This document shows positions 22,654-29,057 of a stretch of DNA of 30,390 nt, in pieces (the first letter of the stretch is position 1; every line of letters begins with the position of its first letter). A program made the position numbers and the translations under genes. The stretch lies in the IMG/VR virus record IMGVR_UViG_3300013094_000188, positions 1 to 30,390 of that record. One strand, given 5' to 3'. Below the pieces are notes generated by a model. It saw only the letters and a program-made list of their open reading frames with translations, was not told the origin of the DNA and did no database searches. The DNA comes from a virus.

Positions 22654-22738
22654 CGATGGGTGCCCGAGTGGCCAAAGGGATCTGGCTGTAAACCAGACGG
22701 CTCAGCCTACGGGGGTTCGAATCCCTCCCCATCGACCA
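22654..22738 (+). tRNA. tRNA-Tyr (anticodon GTA)
   Basis: Acceptor CGATGGG (22654) pairs with CCCATCG (22728); anticodon stem TCTGG/CCAGA with loop CTGTAAA, anticodon GTA at 22688-22690; long class II variable arm (CGGCTCAGCCTAC), as expected for bacterial tRNA-Tyr; T-arm GGGGG, TTCGAAT, CCCTC; discriminator A and an encoded CCA at 22736-22738. It sits between the glycosyltransferase and the next gene. Confidence 0.93.
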
Positions 22739-22755
22739 TCGACCAAGGGAGAGCA

Positions 22756-23175
22756 ATGACCGTTCTGTCACAAGACCCAAAGACACTCGGAATCCTTCTC
22801 GAGAACGCCATTAGTGCCTTGCCCGAAGACGGCAACTACAAACTCCTACAAGGCTTGCAGGACGTTCTCCGGGAAGTTATGGTGCAGGTGCAACCCAAAG
22901 AGGTGAGGTGGGCAGAGGTTCCGCCCCATTACGTTTGGAACGAGACCTATGACCATTGGGTTTACGAAGTACCCGGCAACGATCGATACTCAGGTCGAGT
23001 AATGATGAGCGATCTGGGGGTTCGGGGATCGATCTGGGATTCCAAATACAAGGAATCGGTGCTGTCGTTTCATAACCACCGAAGCCTTGCCGAAGCGGAG
23101 CAGGTAGTCAATAATGCCCTTTCAAACTTGCTGGGGCACGAGCAACTCAAGATGTTTGAGACGGAAAGGGTATGA
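22756..23175 (+). CDS. Hypothetical protein after tRNA-Tyr
   Basis: 139 residues from ATG 22756 (GGGAGAG upstream); the longer frame from 22660 would start inside the tRNA. The N-terminal part is helical (PKTLGILLENAISALPED, YKLLQGLQDVLREVM); the centre is aromatic-rich (PPHYVWNETYDHWVYEVPG); the C-terminus is helical (RSLAEAEQVVNNALSNLL). No family recognised. Ends in an ATGA overlap. Confidence 0.7.
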   Translation: MTVLSQDPKTLGILLENAISALPEDGNYKLLQGLQDVLREVMVQVQPKEVRWAEVPPHYVWNETYDHWVYEVPGNDRYSGRVMMSDLGVRGSIWDSKYKESVLSFHNHRSLAEAEQVVNNALSNLLGHEQLKMFETERV

Positions 23176-23435
23176 CGATGACCGATAGAGAGCATGTGCA
23201 AGATGGCGTTAAGCCAACTGTGCCGCAAATCCGTGAGCGTTATGACGCCGGTCGATACGACCACACCATCGACGCCACCATCGGAGTGCTGCTAGACTTC
23301 ATCACGGAGATGCGTTTTGCACTTCACGAGATCAATGATGGCTTCGAATCAGCCCTGCGGGGTTGGGAGGCCGAACGAAAGTCTCACGACCAAACCCGAG
23401 CATTGCTCACGAACAAGGAGAACATCAATGGCTGA
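23172..23435 (+). CDS. Small helical hypothetical protein
   Basis: 87 residues, coupled by ATGA to the previous gene; a second Met two codons on is an alternative. Mostly helical and acidic/basic mixed (IGVLLDFITEMRFALHEINDGFESALRGWEAERKS), suggesting a coiled coil. Its 3' end carries the ribosome site (AAGGAG) of the following membrane-protein gene, which it overlaps by eight bases. Confidence 0.65.
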   Translation: MTMTDREHVQDGVKPTVPQIRERYDAGRYDHTIDATIGVLLDFITEMRFALHEINDGFESALRGWEAERKSHDQTRALLTNKENING

Positions 23436-23844
23436 AGCCACTCCCGCCGCTAAGGCACCCGCTAAGAAGGCAGCCGCCAAGAAGGCTGCACCCGTCACCG
23501 TCCCGACCGCACCGCTCGAGAACGCCAAGGTACTCGTCGAGCCAGTTGGCACTCCGGCGATTGACACCCTGAGCGTCCCAAGTATCAAGTTGCCGAACTG
23601 GGCCGACGGTACTTCGATCACGGCGTTCATCATGTCCCTCGTGGTGTTTGTGCTGGGCATCCTTACGGTCGCCCACGTCACCGTTCCTAGTGGCACGTCC
23701 AACACGGCCAGCACTTGGGCCGGTATCGCTGGCGTCGCTATTGCCGCTGGCGTGCAGGGCTTCAACTGGATCCGGGTCACCGTGCTCCACAAGGCTGCCA
23801 TCAACAACGGCGTCAAGATCGTCACGAAGCCTGTCAAGCCGTAG
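23428..23844 (+). CDS. Membrane protein with histone H1-like Ala/Lys tail (holin candidate)
   Basis: 138 residues. Residues 1-22 are Ala/Lys/Pro repeats (AKAPAKKAAAKKAAP), like the tails of histone H1 and actinobacterial HU proteins. Two hydrophobic segments follow at about 70-91 (ITAFIMSLVVFVLGILTVAHV) and 98-117 (STWAGIAGVAIAAGVQGFNW), and the C-terminus is basic. Two-helix proteins of this size are often holins, but no endolysin is nearby. The basic tail could instead tether DNA or bind anionic membrane or cell wall. A strong hairpin follows the stop. Confidence 0.7.
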   Translation: MAEATPAAKAPAKKAAAKKAAPVTVPTAPLENAKVLVEPVGTPAIDTLSVPSIKLPNWADGTSITAFIMSLVVFVLGILTVAHVTVPSGTSNTASTWAGIAGVAIAAGVQGFNWIRVTVLHKAAINNGVKIVTKPVKP

Positions 23845-23871
23845 TACCAGCGCCTAAGGCGCACCAAGATC

Positions 23872-23920
23872 GAAGAAGGCCCTCGTCATCCACACGGCTC
23901 GTGATGGCGGGGGCTTCTTC
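23872..23920 (+). terminator. Long hairpin, probable terminator
   Basis: GAAGAAG pairs with CTTCTTC at the base, and the stem continues inward through CCCTCG/GGCGGGGG-type wobble pairs and TCATC/GATG with two single-base bulges, about 20 pairs in all, small loop ACGGCTC. A smaller palindrome GCGCCTAAGGCGC lies at 23850-23862. It separates the tRNA-to-membrane-protein block from the cassette array. Confidence 0.6.
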
Positions 23921-23941
23921 ATGCCCGTGATTAGAAATGAC

Positions 23942-23970
23942 TTGACACAGACATAGCCATCGACTATGTT
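23942..23970 (+). promoter_or_regulatory. Sigma-70-like cassette promoter 1
   Basis: TGACTTGACA with TTGACA at 23942, 17 bases, TATGTT at 23965; the -10 is preceded by CGAC as in several later cassettes. About 41 bases later comes CAAGGAGGACACC and an ATG. Confidence 0.78.
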
Positions 23971-24011
23971 GTGAAACGTAAAGGGAATCGCCCCACATCA
24001 AGGAGGACACC

Positions 24012-24506
24012 ATGATTAAGAAGATTGCGGTTCGCAACGAGGCCCAGCGTATTCTTTTCGAGAACCTGCAAGGACAGTTCTCGGACGGCTATTGGGAGAA
24101 CAGCACGATGCCGTGGCAGGATTGGTCGCACGCCGAAGTCATCGTGGACCCGGACAACCTCGGCGTCGAGGGTTGGGCCAACCGTTACTACAACTTGACC
24201 AACTCCGAGATGCTCGGTTACATCGAGGACAGCCTCATCCACGAGGTCATCCACGGCGCAACGTGGCGAGGGCAAACCGGAACCGGCGACGAGTCCTACG
24301 ACCACAAGCGTCTCATGAAGGACCTCAACGACCTCAAGCGGATCCAGAAGATGGAGCGTGACACCACCAAGCCCGAGCCAACCAAAGCCGACATCGCCTT
24401 CAAGTCGTGGCTCGAGGCCGTAAAGCGAGTCGAGGCAGCCGAGATTGCCCTACAAAATGCGCAGAAAGTCGCACGAGACGCACGAAACGCATACGAAGCC
24501 GTCTGA
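24012..24506 (+). CDS. Hypothetical protein with C-terminal coiled coil
   Basis: 164 residues with a near-perfect ribosome site (AAGGAGGACACC). Residues 1-95 are mixed (GYWENSTMPWQDWSHAEVIVD, then MLGYIEDSLIHEVIHGATWRG; the HEVIHG resembles a zincin-like HExxH with one residue changed order, H-E-V-I-H, so a metal site is possible). Residues ~100-164 form a long charged helix (LKRIQKMERDTTK, AVKRVEAAEIALQNAQKVARDARNAYEAV). No family claimed. Confidence 0.7.
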   Translation: MIKKIAVRNEAQRILFENLQGQFSDGYWENSTMPWQDWSHAEVIVDPDNLGVEGWANRYYNLTNSEMLGYIEDSLIHEVIHGATWRGQTGTGDESYDHKRLMKDLNDLKRIQKMERDTTKPEPTKADIAFKSWLEAVKRVEAAEIALQNAQKVARDARNAYEAV

Positions 24507-24526
24507 CGAAAGGAAACCGGATCATC

Positions 24527-24676
24527 ATGAGCAACAAACCAAAGCCCGAGACCGTCGCAAAGAATCCGCTGCTCTGCCCTGAGTGCGGAGCAAGCCGAGA
24601 CATCTACGGATCATCTGGTGGCAGGCTGATCGCCCGTTGCCCGAACTGTGACGAAAGCGAAAGGGGAACAGCATGA
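24527..24676 (+). CDS. Zinc-ribbon microprotein, 49 residues
   Basis: A single CPEC/CPNC zinc ribbon (LLCPECGASRDIYGSSGGRLIARCPNCDESE) with a short Lys-rich N-terminus. Start 24527 follows AAAGGAAACC. It overlaps the next gene by four bases (ATGA at 24673). Such single-ribbon proteins act as protein or nucleic-acid adaptors; role here unknown. Confidence 0.7.
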   Translation: MSNKPKPETVAKNPLLCPECGASRDIYGSSGGRLIARCPNCDESERGTA

Positions 24677-24816
24677 AGACTATCGGCTGGTGCGAGAAGT
24701 GCCATCGGGTTCGTCGAGTGCGGGTATCCGCCTATGGCTACATGAAGCCTAACTCGGCACCCACCGGCATCTGCGACGACTGCGAAGAGGAATCTTCGAG
24801 AATCAATCGCAAGTGA
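24673..24816 (+). CDS. Zinc-ribbon microprotein, 47 residues
   Basis: MKTIGWCEKCHRVRRVRV, then GICDDCEEES: a CxxC/CxxC ribbon with a very basic first knuckle. Coupled to the previous microprotein by ATGA, with GGGGAAC as ribosome site. Its TGA stop is the first three bases of the TGACTTGACA promoter of the next cassette. Confidence 0.68.
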   Translation: MKTIGWCEKCHRVRRVRVSAYGYMKPNSAPTGICDDCEEESSRINRK

Positions 24817-24817
24817 C

Positions 24818-24846
24818 TTGACAACAAGAACCGTATCGACTACAGT
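24818..24846 (+). promoter_or_regulatory. Sigma-70-like cassette promoter 2
   Basis: TTGACA at 24818, 17 bases, TACAGT at 24841, preceded by TGAC (the previous gene's stop). CGAC before the -10. CCAAGGAGGACAG and ATG follow. Confidence 0.78.
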
Positions 24847-24880
24847 TCAAAGTATCAACCCACCCAAGGAGGACAGAATC

Positions 24881-25285
24881 ATGGGATACACCCACTATTG
24901 GACCATCACGAAGCCATCGACCGAGCAGGCGCAGCAGTTCGTTTCGGACGTGAACGAGATCATCGCAGCCACGCAGGTCGAGTTGCGCCGTGAGTACGAC
25001 CGACCCGGTACCGCCCCCGAGGTCACCACATCAAGCATCGCCTTCAATGGCGTCGATGACGACGGCCACGAGACGTTCTACATCGATCTCGAGAACGGTG
25101 GCGGGGACTTCTGCAAGACCGCCGAGAAGCCTTACGACGAGGTCGTGACGGCCATCCTCATCCGTGCAGCCATTACCCTTGGTGCCGAAGTCCGAAGCGA
25201 CGGCTACTGGAACGAGTGGGGTCCCGGTCGTGACCTTTACACCAAGGTCTTCGGCGATGCCCCCGACAGCATCCTGCCAAGGTGA
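24881..25285 (+). CDS. MGYTHYW-family phage protein
   Basis: 134 residues beginning MGYTHYWTITKP, the hallmark of a conserved but uncharacterised family found in many phages and some bacteria. Features: a helix (QAQQFVSDVNEIIAAT), a beta core (SIAFNGVDDDGHETFYIDL), then FCKTAEKPYDEVVTAILI and a conserved-looking SDGYWNEWGPGRDLY end. Start supported by AAGGAGGACA. Its stop overlaps the next promoter. Function of the family is not known to me. Confidence 0.82.
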   Translation: MGYTHYWTITKPSTEQAQQFVSDVNEIIAATQVELRREYDRPGTAPEVTTSSIAFNGVDDDGHETFYIDLENGGGDFCKTAEKPYDEVVTAILIRAAITLGAEVRSDGYWNEWGPGRDLYTKVFGDAPDSILPR

Positions 25286-25286
25286 C

Positions 25287-25315
25287 TTGACACCCCACCC
25301 TCAACCTGATAGAAC
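25287..25315 (+). promoter_or_regulatory. Sigma-70-like cassette promoter 3
   Basis: TTGACA at 25287, 17 bases, TAGAAC at 25310 (weaker -10, last base not T). The preceding TGA is the stop of the MGYTHYW gene. Confidence 0.68.
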
Positions 25316-25343
25316 ACCATCACCGAACAAAAGGAGAGACGTC

Positions 25344-25694
25344 ATGGGAGCAACGGTTTTTGAAACCGAAGGAATCGGCGCCACCACGAAAGAGGCTTAC
25401 GCCGCAGCAGTGGAGCAGGCCTTCTACGACCACGGCCACAGCGGCTACACGGGCACCATTGCCGAGAAGGCTGGCTACCGTGAGTTCACAGTGCCCAAGG
25501 ACACCAGCGCCGGTGAGTTTGCCGACTTGGTGATCAAAGCAATGTGCGACGACGCCATGGACGAACTCGTCGCCAAGATCGGCGCACTCGCCGCAGAGCA
25601 GATTGTGGTCACCGCCGACGACAAGTGGGGACCAGCGGTGGCGCTCAAGGTCGAGGATGGCAAGTGGCTGTTCTTTGGTTGGGCGTCTTGCTAA
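25344..25694 (+). CDS. Small hypothetical protein
   Basis: 116 residues from ATG 25344 (AAAGGAGAGACG upstream). An N-terminal stretch (VFETEGIGATTKEAYAAAVEQAFYDHGHSGYTGTIAEK) and a middle helix (GEFADLVIKAMCDDAMDELVAK) precede a beta end (ADDKWGPAVALKVEDGKWLFFGWAS). It has the size and own-promoter layout of the other cassette genes. No known function. Confidence 0.72.
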   Translation: MGATVFETEGIGATTKEAYAAAVEQAFYDHGHSGYTGTIAEKAGYREFTVPKDTSAGEFADLVIKAMCDDAMDELVAKIGALAAEQIVVTADDKWGPAVALKVEDGKWLFFGWASC

Positions 25695-25711
25695 TCAACG
25701 CAGCGTTTGAC

Positions 25712-25741
25712 TTGACAACTGTCACACCCATCGACTATGGT
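25712..25741 (+). promoter_or_regulatory. Sigma-70-like cassette promoter 4
   Basis: TGACTTGACA with TTGACA at 25712, 18 bases, TATGGT at 25736, CGAC before the -10. Confidence 0.75.
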
Positions 25742-25774
25742 TCATTGAAGTAACCAACCAAGGAGGACACCCAA

Positions 25775-26248
25775 ATGGGACTTGACCAGTACGCATACGC
25801 AGTTCGTCCGCACCGGGACAACACCGACTTTGCCTTTGCATGGCATTGGGCAGCCAACCCTGACGAGGTCACCGAGACTCGCCTTGCCGAGGCTGACTAC
25901 CACAGCCACGTTCACAAGATTGCTCAGTGGCGCAAGCACTCCGATCTGCAGGGTTGGATGGAGCGCCTGTGGATCGAGAAGATGGAGGCCGCAGGCACGC
26001 CCCCACAGCCCGAGGCTGACGGATGGTTCGCAGGCGAGATCGTCTTCAACTGCCAGCCCGTGCGCCTGACGTTGGCCGATCTGCAACGGCTTGGCGATGA
26101 CACGGCTGGCAACAACCTTCCCCACACCGAAGGATTCTTCTTCGGGTCGTCATCCTACGAGGACCGGGCCGACGTGTTCGCTTTCTTGAAGGAGGCACGG
26201 AACGCCATCGCTCAGGACATGGAAATCTACTACGACAGTTGGTGGTAG
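25775..26248 (+). CDS. MGLDQYAY-family phage protein
   Basis: 157 residues starting MGLDQYAYAV, a conserved family of unknown function seen in many phages (sometimes labelled phosphoglycerate kinase, without motif support here). Contains a Trp/His-rich helical part (FAWHWAANPDE, HSHVHKIAQWRKHSDLQGWMERLW), a central beta part (FNCQPVRLTLADLQRL) and GFFFGSSSYEDRADVFAFLKEAR near the C-terminus. Promoter 4 and AAGGAGGACACC precede it; WhiB follows after three bases and is probably co-transcribed. Confidence 0.8.
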   Translation: MGLDQYAYAVRPHRDNTDFAFAWHWAANPDEVTETRLAEADYHSHVHKIAQWRKHSDLQGWMERLWIEKMEAAGTPPQPEADGWFAGEIVFNCQPVRLTLADLQRLGDDTAGNNLPHTEGFFFGSSSYEDRADVFAFLKEARNAIAQDMEIYYDSWW

Positions 26249-26251
26249 ACG

Positions 26252-26506
26252 ATGAACTGGCGTGAGCAAGCGGCCTGTCGTGGGCAAGGGGCTATGACGT
26301 TTTATAGCCATAGCGAAGCCGAACCCAAAGAGCAGCAGTACGCCAAAGAGCGGGCTAGGGAAGTCATCAAAGCCAATTGCGCTCAATGCCCGGTACGCCG
26401 TGAGTGCCTCGAGTACGCAGTGACCCATGGAGAGATCCACGGGATATGGGGCGGCATGACAGAAACCGAACGGCACGAATATGTAAAATCTGTCAAAATG
26501 ACTTGA
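26252..26506 (+). CDS. WhiB-family iron-sulfur transcription factor
   Basis: 84 residues. Four cysteines in WhiB order: C9, then C43-x2-C46-x5-C52, followed by GIWGG at 64-68, the turn that contacts the sigma factor. WhiB-like proteins bind a 4Fe-4S cluster, bind region 4 of the host primary sigma factor and redirect transcription; phage copies such as WhiBTM4 can repress host WhiB2 and block septation or superinfection. The C-terminus is short and less basic than in many WhiBs (TETERHEYVKSVK). It lies three bases after the MGLDQYAY gene. Its stop TGA lies inside the next promoter's TTGACA. It is the strongest indication of an actinobacterial host. Confidence 0.92.
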   Translation: MNWREQAACRGQGAMTFYSHSEAEPKEQQYAKERAREVIKANCAQCPVRRECLEYAVTHGEIHGIWGGMTETERHEYVKSVKMT

Positions 26507-26531
26507 CAGCAACATCGCAAACGACTAAGGT
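26503..26531 (+). promoter_or_regulatory. Sigma-70-like cassette promoter 5
   Basis: TTGACA at 26503, 17 bases, TAAGGT at 26526, with TGAC before and CGAC before the -10. It overlaps the end of the WhiB gene. Confidence 0.77.
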
Positions 26532-26564
26532 GCGTAGCAAGAGGTCAACCAAGGAGGACACGAA

Positions 26565-26939
26565 ATGAGCAACACCTACACCTACGGGACTATCGGTTTC
26601 GGGGGCTTCGGCAACGACTGCTCCTACAACTACCAGATCGAGATCGTTCGTGAGAACTTCGAGAACAACGGTATCGTCAAGGTCAAGGGCACCGTCAATC
26701 AGCAGGTTGCCCCGTACACTTCTCGCAACGCTGAGGTTTGCGTCCGACTCGATGTCAACGTGACCACGGACAGCGATGGTGAGCCCAACATCGTCACGAC
26801 CTACTCCGTGGACGGCGTGCCAAGCACCTACGCCACGCTTCGCCGTGCCATCGAGGTTGCCAGCGACGAGTGCCTGAGCGATCTGAACAACCTTGCGATG
26901 GTCGTTCTTTACTCCGAAATTGAGGACAAGGCGGTTTGA
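26565..26939 (+). CDS. Small beta-rich hypothetical protein
   Basis: 124 residues. Gly/Tyr-rich start (TYTYGTIGFGGFGNDCSYNYQIEIV), then beta strands (GIVKVKGTVNQQVAPY, AEVCVRLDVNVTTDSDG, NIVTTYSVDGVPSTYATL) and a C-terminal helix. Ribosome site AAGGAGGACACG. Own promoter, single-gene cassette. No family recognised. Confidence 0.72.
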   Translation: MSNTYTYGTIGFGGFGNDCSYNYQIEIVRENFENNGIVKVKGTVNQQVAPYTSRNAEVCVRLDVNVTTDSDGEPNIVTTYSVDGVPSTYATLRRAIEVASDECLSDLNNLAMVVLYSEIEDKAV

Positions 26940-26954
26940 TTCAGGTCAAATGAC

Positions 26955-26983
26955 TTGACACCGACAACCACAGCGACTAAGGT
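26955..26983 (+). promoter_or_regulatory. Sigma-70-like cassette promoter 6
   Basis: TGACTTGACA with TTGACA at 26955, 17 bases, TAAGGT at 26978, CGAC before the -10. Confidence 0.78.
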
Positions 26984-27015
26984 TCGTATTACGAAGCCTA
27001 CAAGGAGGAACTGAA

Positions 27016-27315
27016 ATGCCTATCGTCGAAACCAAGATCAACCTGAGTGACGCAGAGAAGGACGAGATTTTCGCCCACGAGTTCTGCGCCTTTACCCCCG
27101 AGGGCAACCTAGCATTGGCCCTCACGCTTATCGAGACCGTCAAGAATGGATTCATCCAGCCTGCCGATTTGGACTCGTTGGACTCCTACTGCAACCTCGT
27201 GGTGAACATCTGCGCCAACGCAAACCGCATCTCCGGCGACGGTGGCTGCGAGGATACCGAGCCTCGCATTGAGGTGGCGTCCATCCTGCGTCGTCTGCTT
27301 GGCGTGGATCGGTAA
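27016..27315 (+). CDS. Small helical hypothetical protein
   Basis: 99 residues, acidic, mostly helical (SDAEKDEIFAHEFCAFTPEG, LALALTLIETVKNGFIQPADLDSL, CNLVVNICANANRI). Ribosome site AAGGAGGAAC. Single-gene cassette with its own promoter. No family recognised. Confidence 0.7.
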   Translation: MPIVETKINLSDAEKDEIFAHEFCAFTPEGNLALALTLIETVKNGFIQPADLDSLDSYCNLVVNICANANRISGDGGCEDTEPRIEVASILRRLLGVDR

Positions 27316-27329
27316 CTGGCCAAAGTGAC

Positions 27330-27358
27330 TTGACAAGTTCATATCGGAATGATAGAAC
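27330..27358 (+). promoter_or_regulatory. Sigma-70-like cassette promoter 7
   Basis: TGACTTGACA with TTGACA at 27330, 17 bases, TAGAAC at 27353 (same -10 as promoter 3). Probably drives the long run of coupled small genes to the right end. Confidence 0.7.
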
Positions 27359-27381
27359 ATCATCAAAGGAAAGGAGGCCCA

Positions 27382-27726
27382 ATGACCACCACAGCGCAGC
27401 AACAGAAGATCACCCGCACCTACGAGATCGACGGCAACGTGATCGCCGTCACACGCCGCTGGGTCAATGAGGCGTATGCCCGAAACGGCAATGTCGCCAA
27501 CCCAACGCAGTATTACCTGTATTACTCCACCCTCAACGGCGAGAACGTCACGGACTACTGCAAACGATCGGCTGATGCGTACGAGCACGCACGGGCCAAA
27601 CTGCTTGGCATCGACTACTTTCCGGGCGTTGGTCCCACCGATCAAGGCGCAAGAAACGTGCGGCCCCACTGGGTCGTCACGGACGAGATGAAGGCCAACT
27701 ACACCGGAATGACCCGTCACGATTGA
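27382..27726 (+). CDS. Small hypothetical protein
   Basis: 114 residues from ATG 27382 with AAAGGAGG upstream. Beta N-terminus (ITRTYEIDGNVIAVTRRWV), Tyr-rich middle (NPTQYYLYYSTLNGENVTDYC), basic helix, and a C-terminal PHWVVTDEMKANYTGMTRHD. No family recognised. It is the first gene of the right-end operon. Confidence 0.7.
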   Translation: MTTTAQQQKITRTYEIDGNVIAVTRRWVNEAYARNGNVANPTQYYLYYSTLNGENVTDYCKRSADAYEHARAKLLGIDYFPGVGPTDQGARNVRPHWVVTDEMKANYTGMTRHD

Positions 27727-27762
27727 CGGGCTTTCTATCCCACCAACTAGAGAGGACATCCA

Positions 27763-28269
27763 ATGAAGCGCAGCGAAACCTACGTCGGCCAGATCGTGCA
27801 AGAGGTCAGGACTGAAGGTCGTTCTGGCAATCGTGCCCCCGGCTGGTCAACGTACAAGATCGTCGACAACGGCAAGTGGAAGAGGTCACCGTATCATGGC
27901 AGTTCGGTGATGCAGGCCACCAAGGGCCAAGGGATCAAGGTCACGCCTTGCAATGTAGACGGCGAGGTCACCAACCCGGACTGGGAAAAGGTCGTGATGC
28001 TCAATCAGATTGAGCCGATCGAGGTCGTGGCCTTGCTGTCGCAACGCCGAAAAGCCGTTCGTGACTACGAGGAGAAGTCTTACCAGCGTCGTCAGGAAGT
28101 TCGTCAGGACATTCAGACGGCTCTCGAAAGCATCGGCGTATCGACTTACCTGCAGGCTTCAGGCTCGGCCTACCTCGTCAGCGAAACGGTGCTGATCCAA
28201 ATCCTCGCCAAGGCAGGCGTCACGGTTGCAGAGCGCCCCCGTCCCGAATACCCCAATTTCACCAACTAG
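27763..28269 (+). CDS. MKRS-family small protein, copy A
   Basis: 168 residues. Starts MKRSETYVGQIVQEV, an SH3-like opening; then GWSTYKIVDNGKWKR, a charged helix (LLSQRRKAVRDYEEKSYQRRQEVRQDIQTAL) and a C-terminal fold (GVSTYLQASGSAYLVSETVLIQILAKAGV). The next gene has the same opening (MKRS-D/E-x-Y-x-G) and layout, so they are paralogues. Ribosome site AGAGAGGAC. Function unknown; SH3/Tudor-like barrels in small phage proteins are typically binding modules. Confidence 0.7.
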   Translation: MKRSETYVGQIVQEVRTEGRSGNRAPGWSTYKIVDNGKWKRSPYHGSSVMQATKGQGIKVTPCNVDGEVTNPDWEKVVMLNQIEPIEVVALLSQRRKAVRDYEEKSYQRRQEVRQDIQTALESIGVSTYLQASGSAYLVSETVLIQILAKAGVTVAERPRPEYPNFTN

Positions 28270-28279
28270 AAAGGCATCT

Positions 28280-28732
28280 ATGAAGCGCAGTGACCTTTAC
28301 GAAGGAATGACGGTCTACCGTCGAATCAAGAATGGCAAAAAGATCGTCGCAGATGGTCCGTGGACCGTGGCGCAAACGACGCCCTATTGCACCGACAGTC
28401 AAGGATCCATCGGCAAGTCTTCCACCGGCAACGGAGTGCTGCTCCATCAGAATCACCAAAACTACATCGTTTCCGGTTTGGGATGGCTTCTCGAGGAGTC
28501 CGAAGGACTGGCGCTTATTCAGCGCAACGAGCAGGAGCAAGCCGAGGAGTGGGCACGGGTCGAGCGTGAGAACATCCAATGCCTTACCCACAGTTCGTAT
28601 TTTCAAGGCTGCGGATTCAAGGATGCCAGCGTGCAGATCGAAGGAGATCGAGTCGTCCTTGACGTTAGCGTTTACGAGGCGCTGCTAGATCAGTGGACCC
28701 GAACCTTCACCAAGCAACCTGTAGGCAACTAA
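28280..28732 (+). CDS. MKRS-family small protein, copy B
   Basis: 150 residues from ATG 28280 (AGAAAGG upstream). MKRSDLYEGMTVYRRIKNGK, a beta region (KIVADGPWTVAQTTPY, NYIVSGLGWLLEE), a charged helix (QRNEQEQAEEWARVERENIQ) and a C-terminal part (DASVQIEGDRVVLDVSVYEALLDQWTR) laid out like copy A. It overlaps the next gene as TAATG. Confidence 0.7.
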   Translation: MKRSDLYEGMTVYRRIKNGKKIVADGPWTVAQTTPYCTDSQGSIGKSSTGNGVLLHQNHQNYIVSGLGWLLEESEGLALIQRNEQEQAEEWARVERENIQCLTHSSYFQGCGFKDASVQIEGDRVVLDVSVYEALLDQWTRTFTKQPVGN

Positions 28733-28956
28733 TGACCACTTGGAACTACAGGGTCATGCGAGAGGTATCACCTGATCCTGATGGCGATTGGGAAACCTAT
28801 TCGATCGTGGAGGCGTACTACGACGACGAGGGGCGCATTGAGGGGACTACGGGTTCCATCAAACCCATGGGCAATTCGTTGCTAGAACTCAAATCCGATC
28901 TTTGCCTCATGCTCCAAGCCCTCGAGAGGGATACACTGGACTCCGAAAGCATTTAA
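28732..28956 (+). CDS. Small acidic hypothetical protein, 74 residues
   Basis: Starts in a TAATG overlap (28732), giving MTTWNYRVMREVSPDPDGDWETYSIVEAYYDDEGRIEG; the longer upstream frame is inside copy B. Resembles small phage proteins with a YRVM-x(4)-D-x-W/Y-x-I-x-E-x-YYDDxG pattern (widespread, unknown function). Ends in another TAATG. Confidence 0.7.
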   Translation: MTTWNYRVMREVSPDPDGDWETYSIVEAYYDDEGRIEGTTGSIKPMGNSLLELKSDLCLMLQALERDTLDSESI

Positions 28957-28970
28957 TGAGGAGGGGGCTC

Positions 28971-29057
28971 GTGGAGTTTGTCTATGCGTTAGTGGCGGTT
29001 GGTCTTGGCTACGGAATCGTGAAAATCTATCAAACAACCTATGGGAGAAATCGCTAA
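28971..29057 (+). CDS. Single-span membrane microprotein, 28 residues
   Basis: From GTG 28971 with AGGAGGGGG at ideal distance: MEFVYALVAVGLGYGIVKIYQTTYGRNR, one hydrophobic helix followed by a basic end, cytoplasmic side likely at the C-terminus. The ATG at 28956 (TAATG overlap) would add five residues (MRRGL). The stop forms TAATG with the next frame. Too short for a family match. Confidence 0.5.
   Translation: MEFVYALVAVGLGYGIVKIYQTTYGRNR

Noticed and set aside
22660-22755. Extended start of the 22756 gene from an in-frame codon at 22660
   Set aside because: The extension lies inside the tRNA-Tyr and has no ribosome site; ATG 22756 has GGGAGAG.
24012-24506. Zinc metalloprotease from the HEVIHG sequence
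   Set aside because: H-E-V-I-H does fit HExxH, but there is no third ligand or met-turn visible and the motif sits in a short helix-rich protein; too weak to call.
25775-26248. Phosphoglycerate kinase label sometimes attached to MGLDQYAY proteins
   Set aside because: The 157-residue protein has none of the nucleotide-binding or length features of that enzyme.
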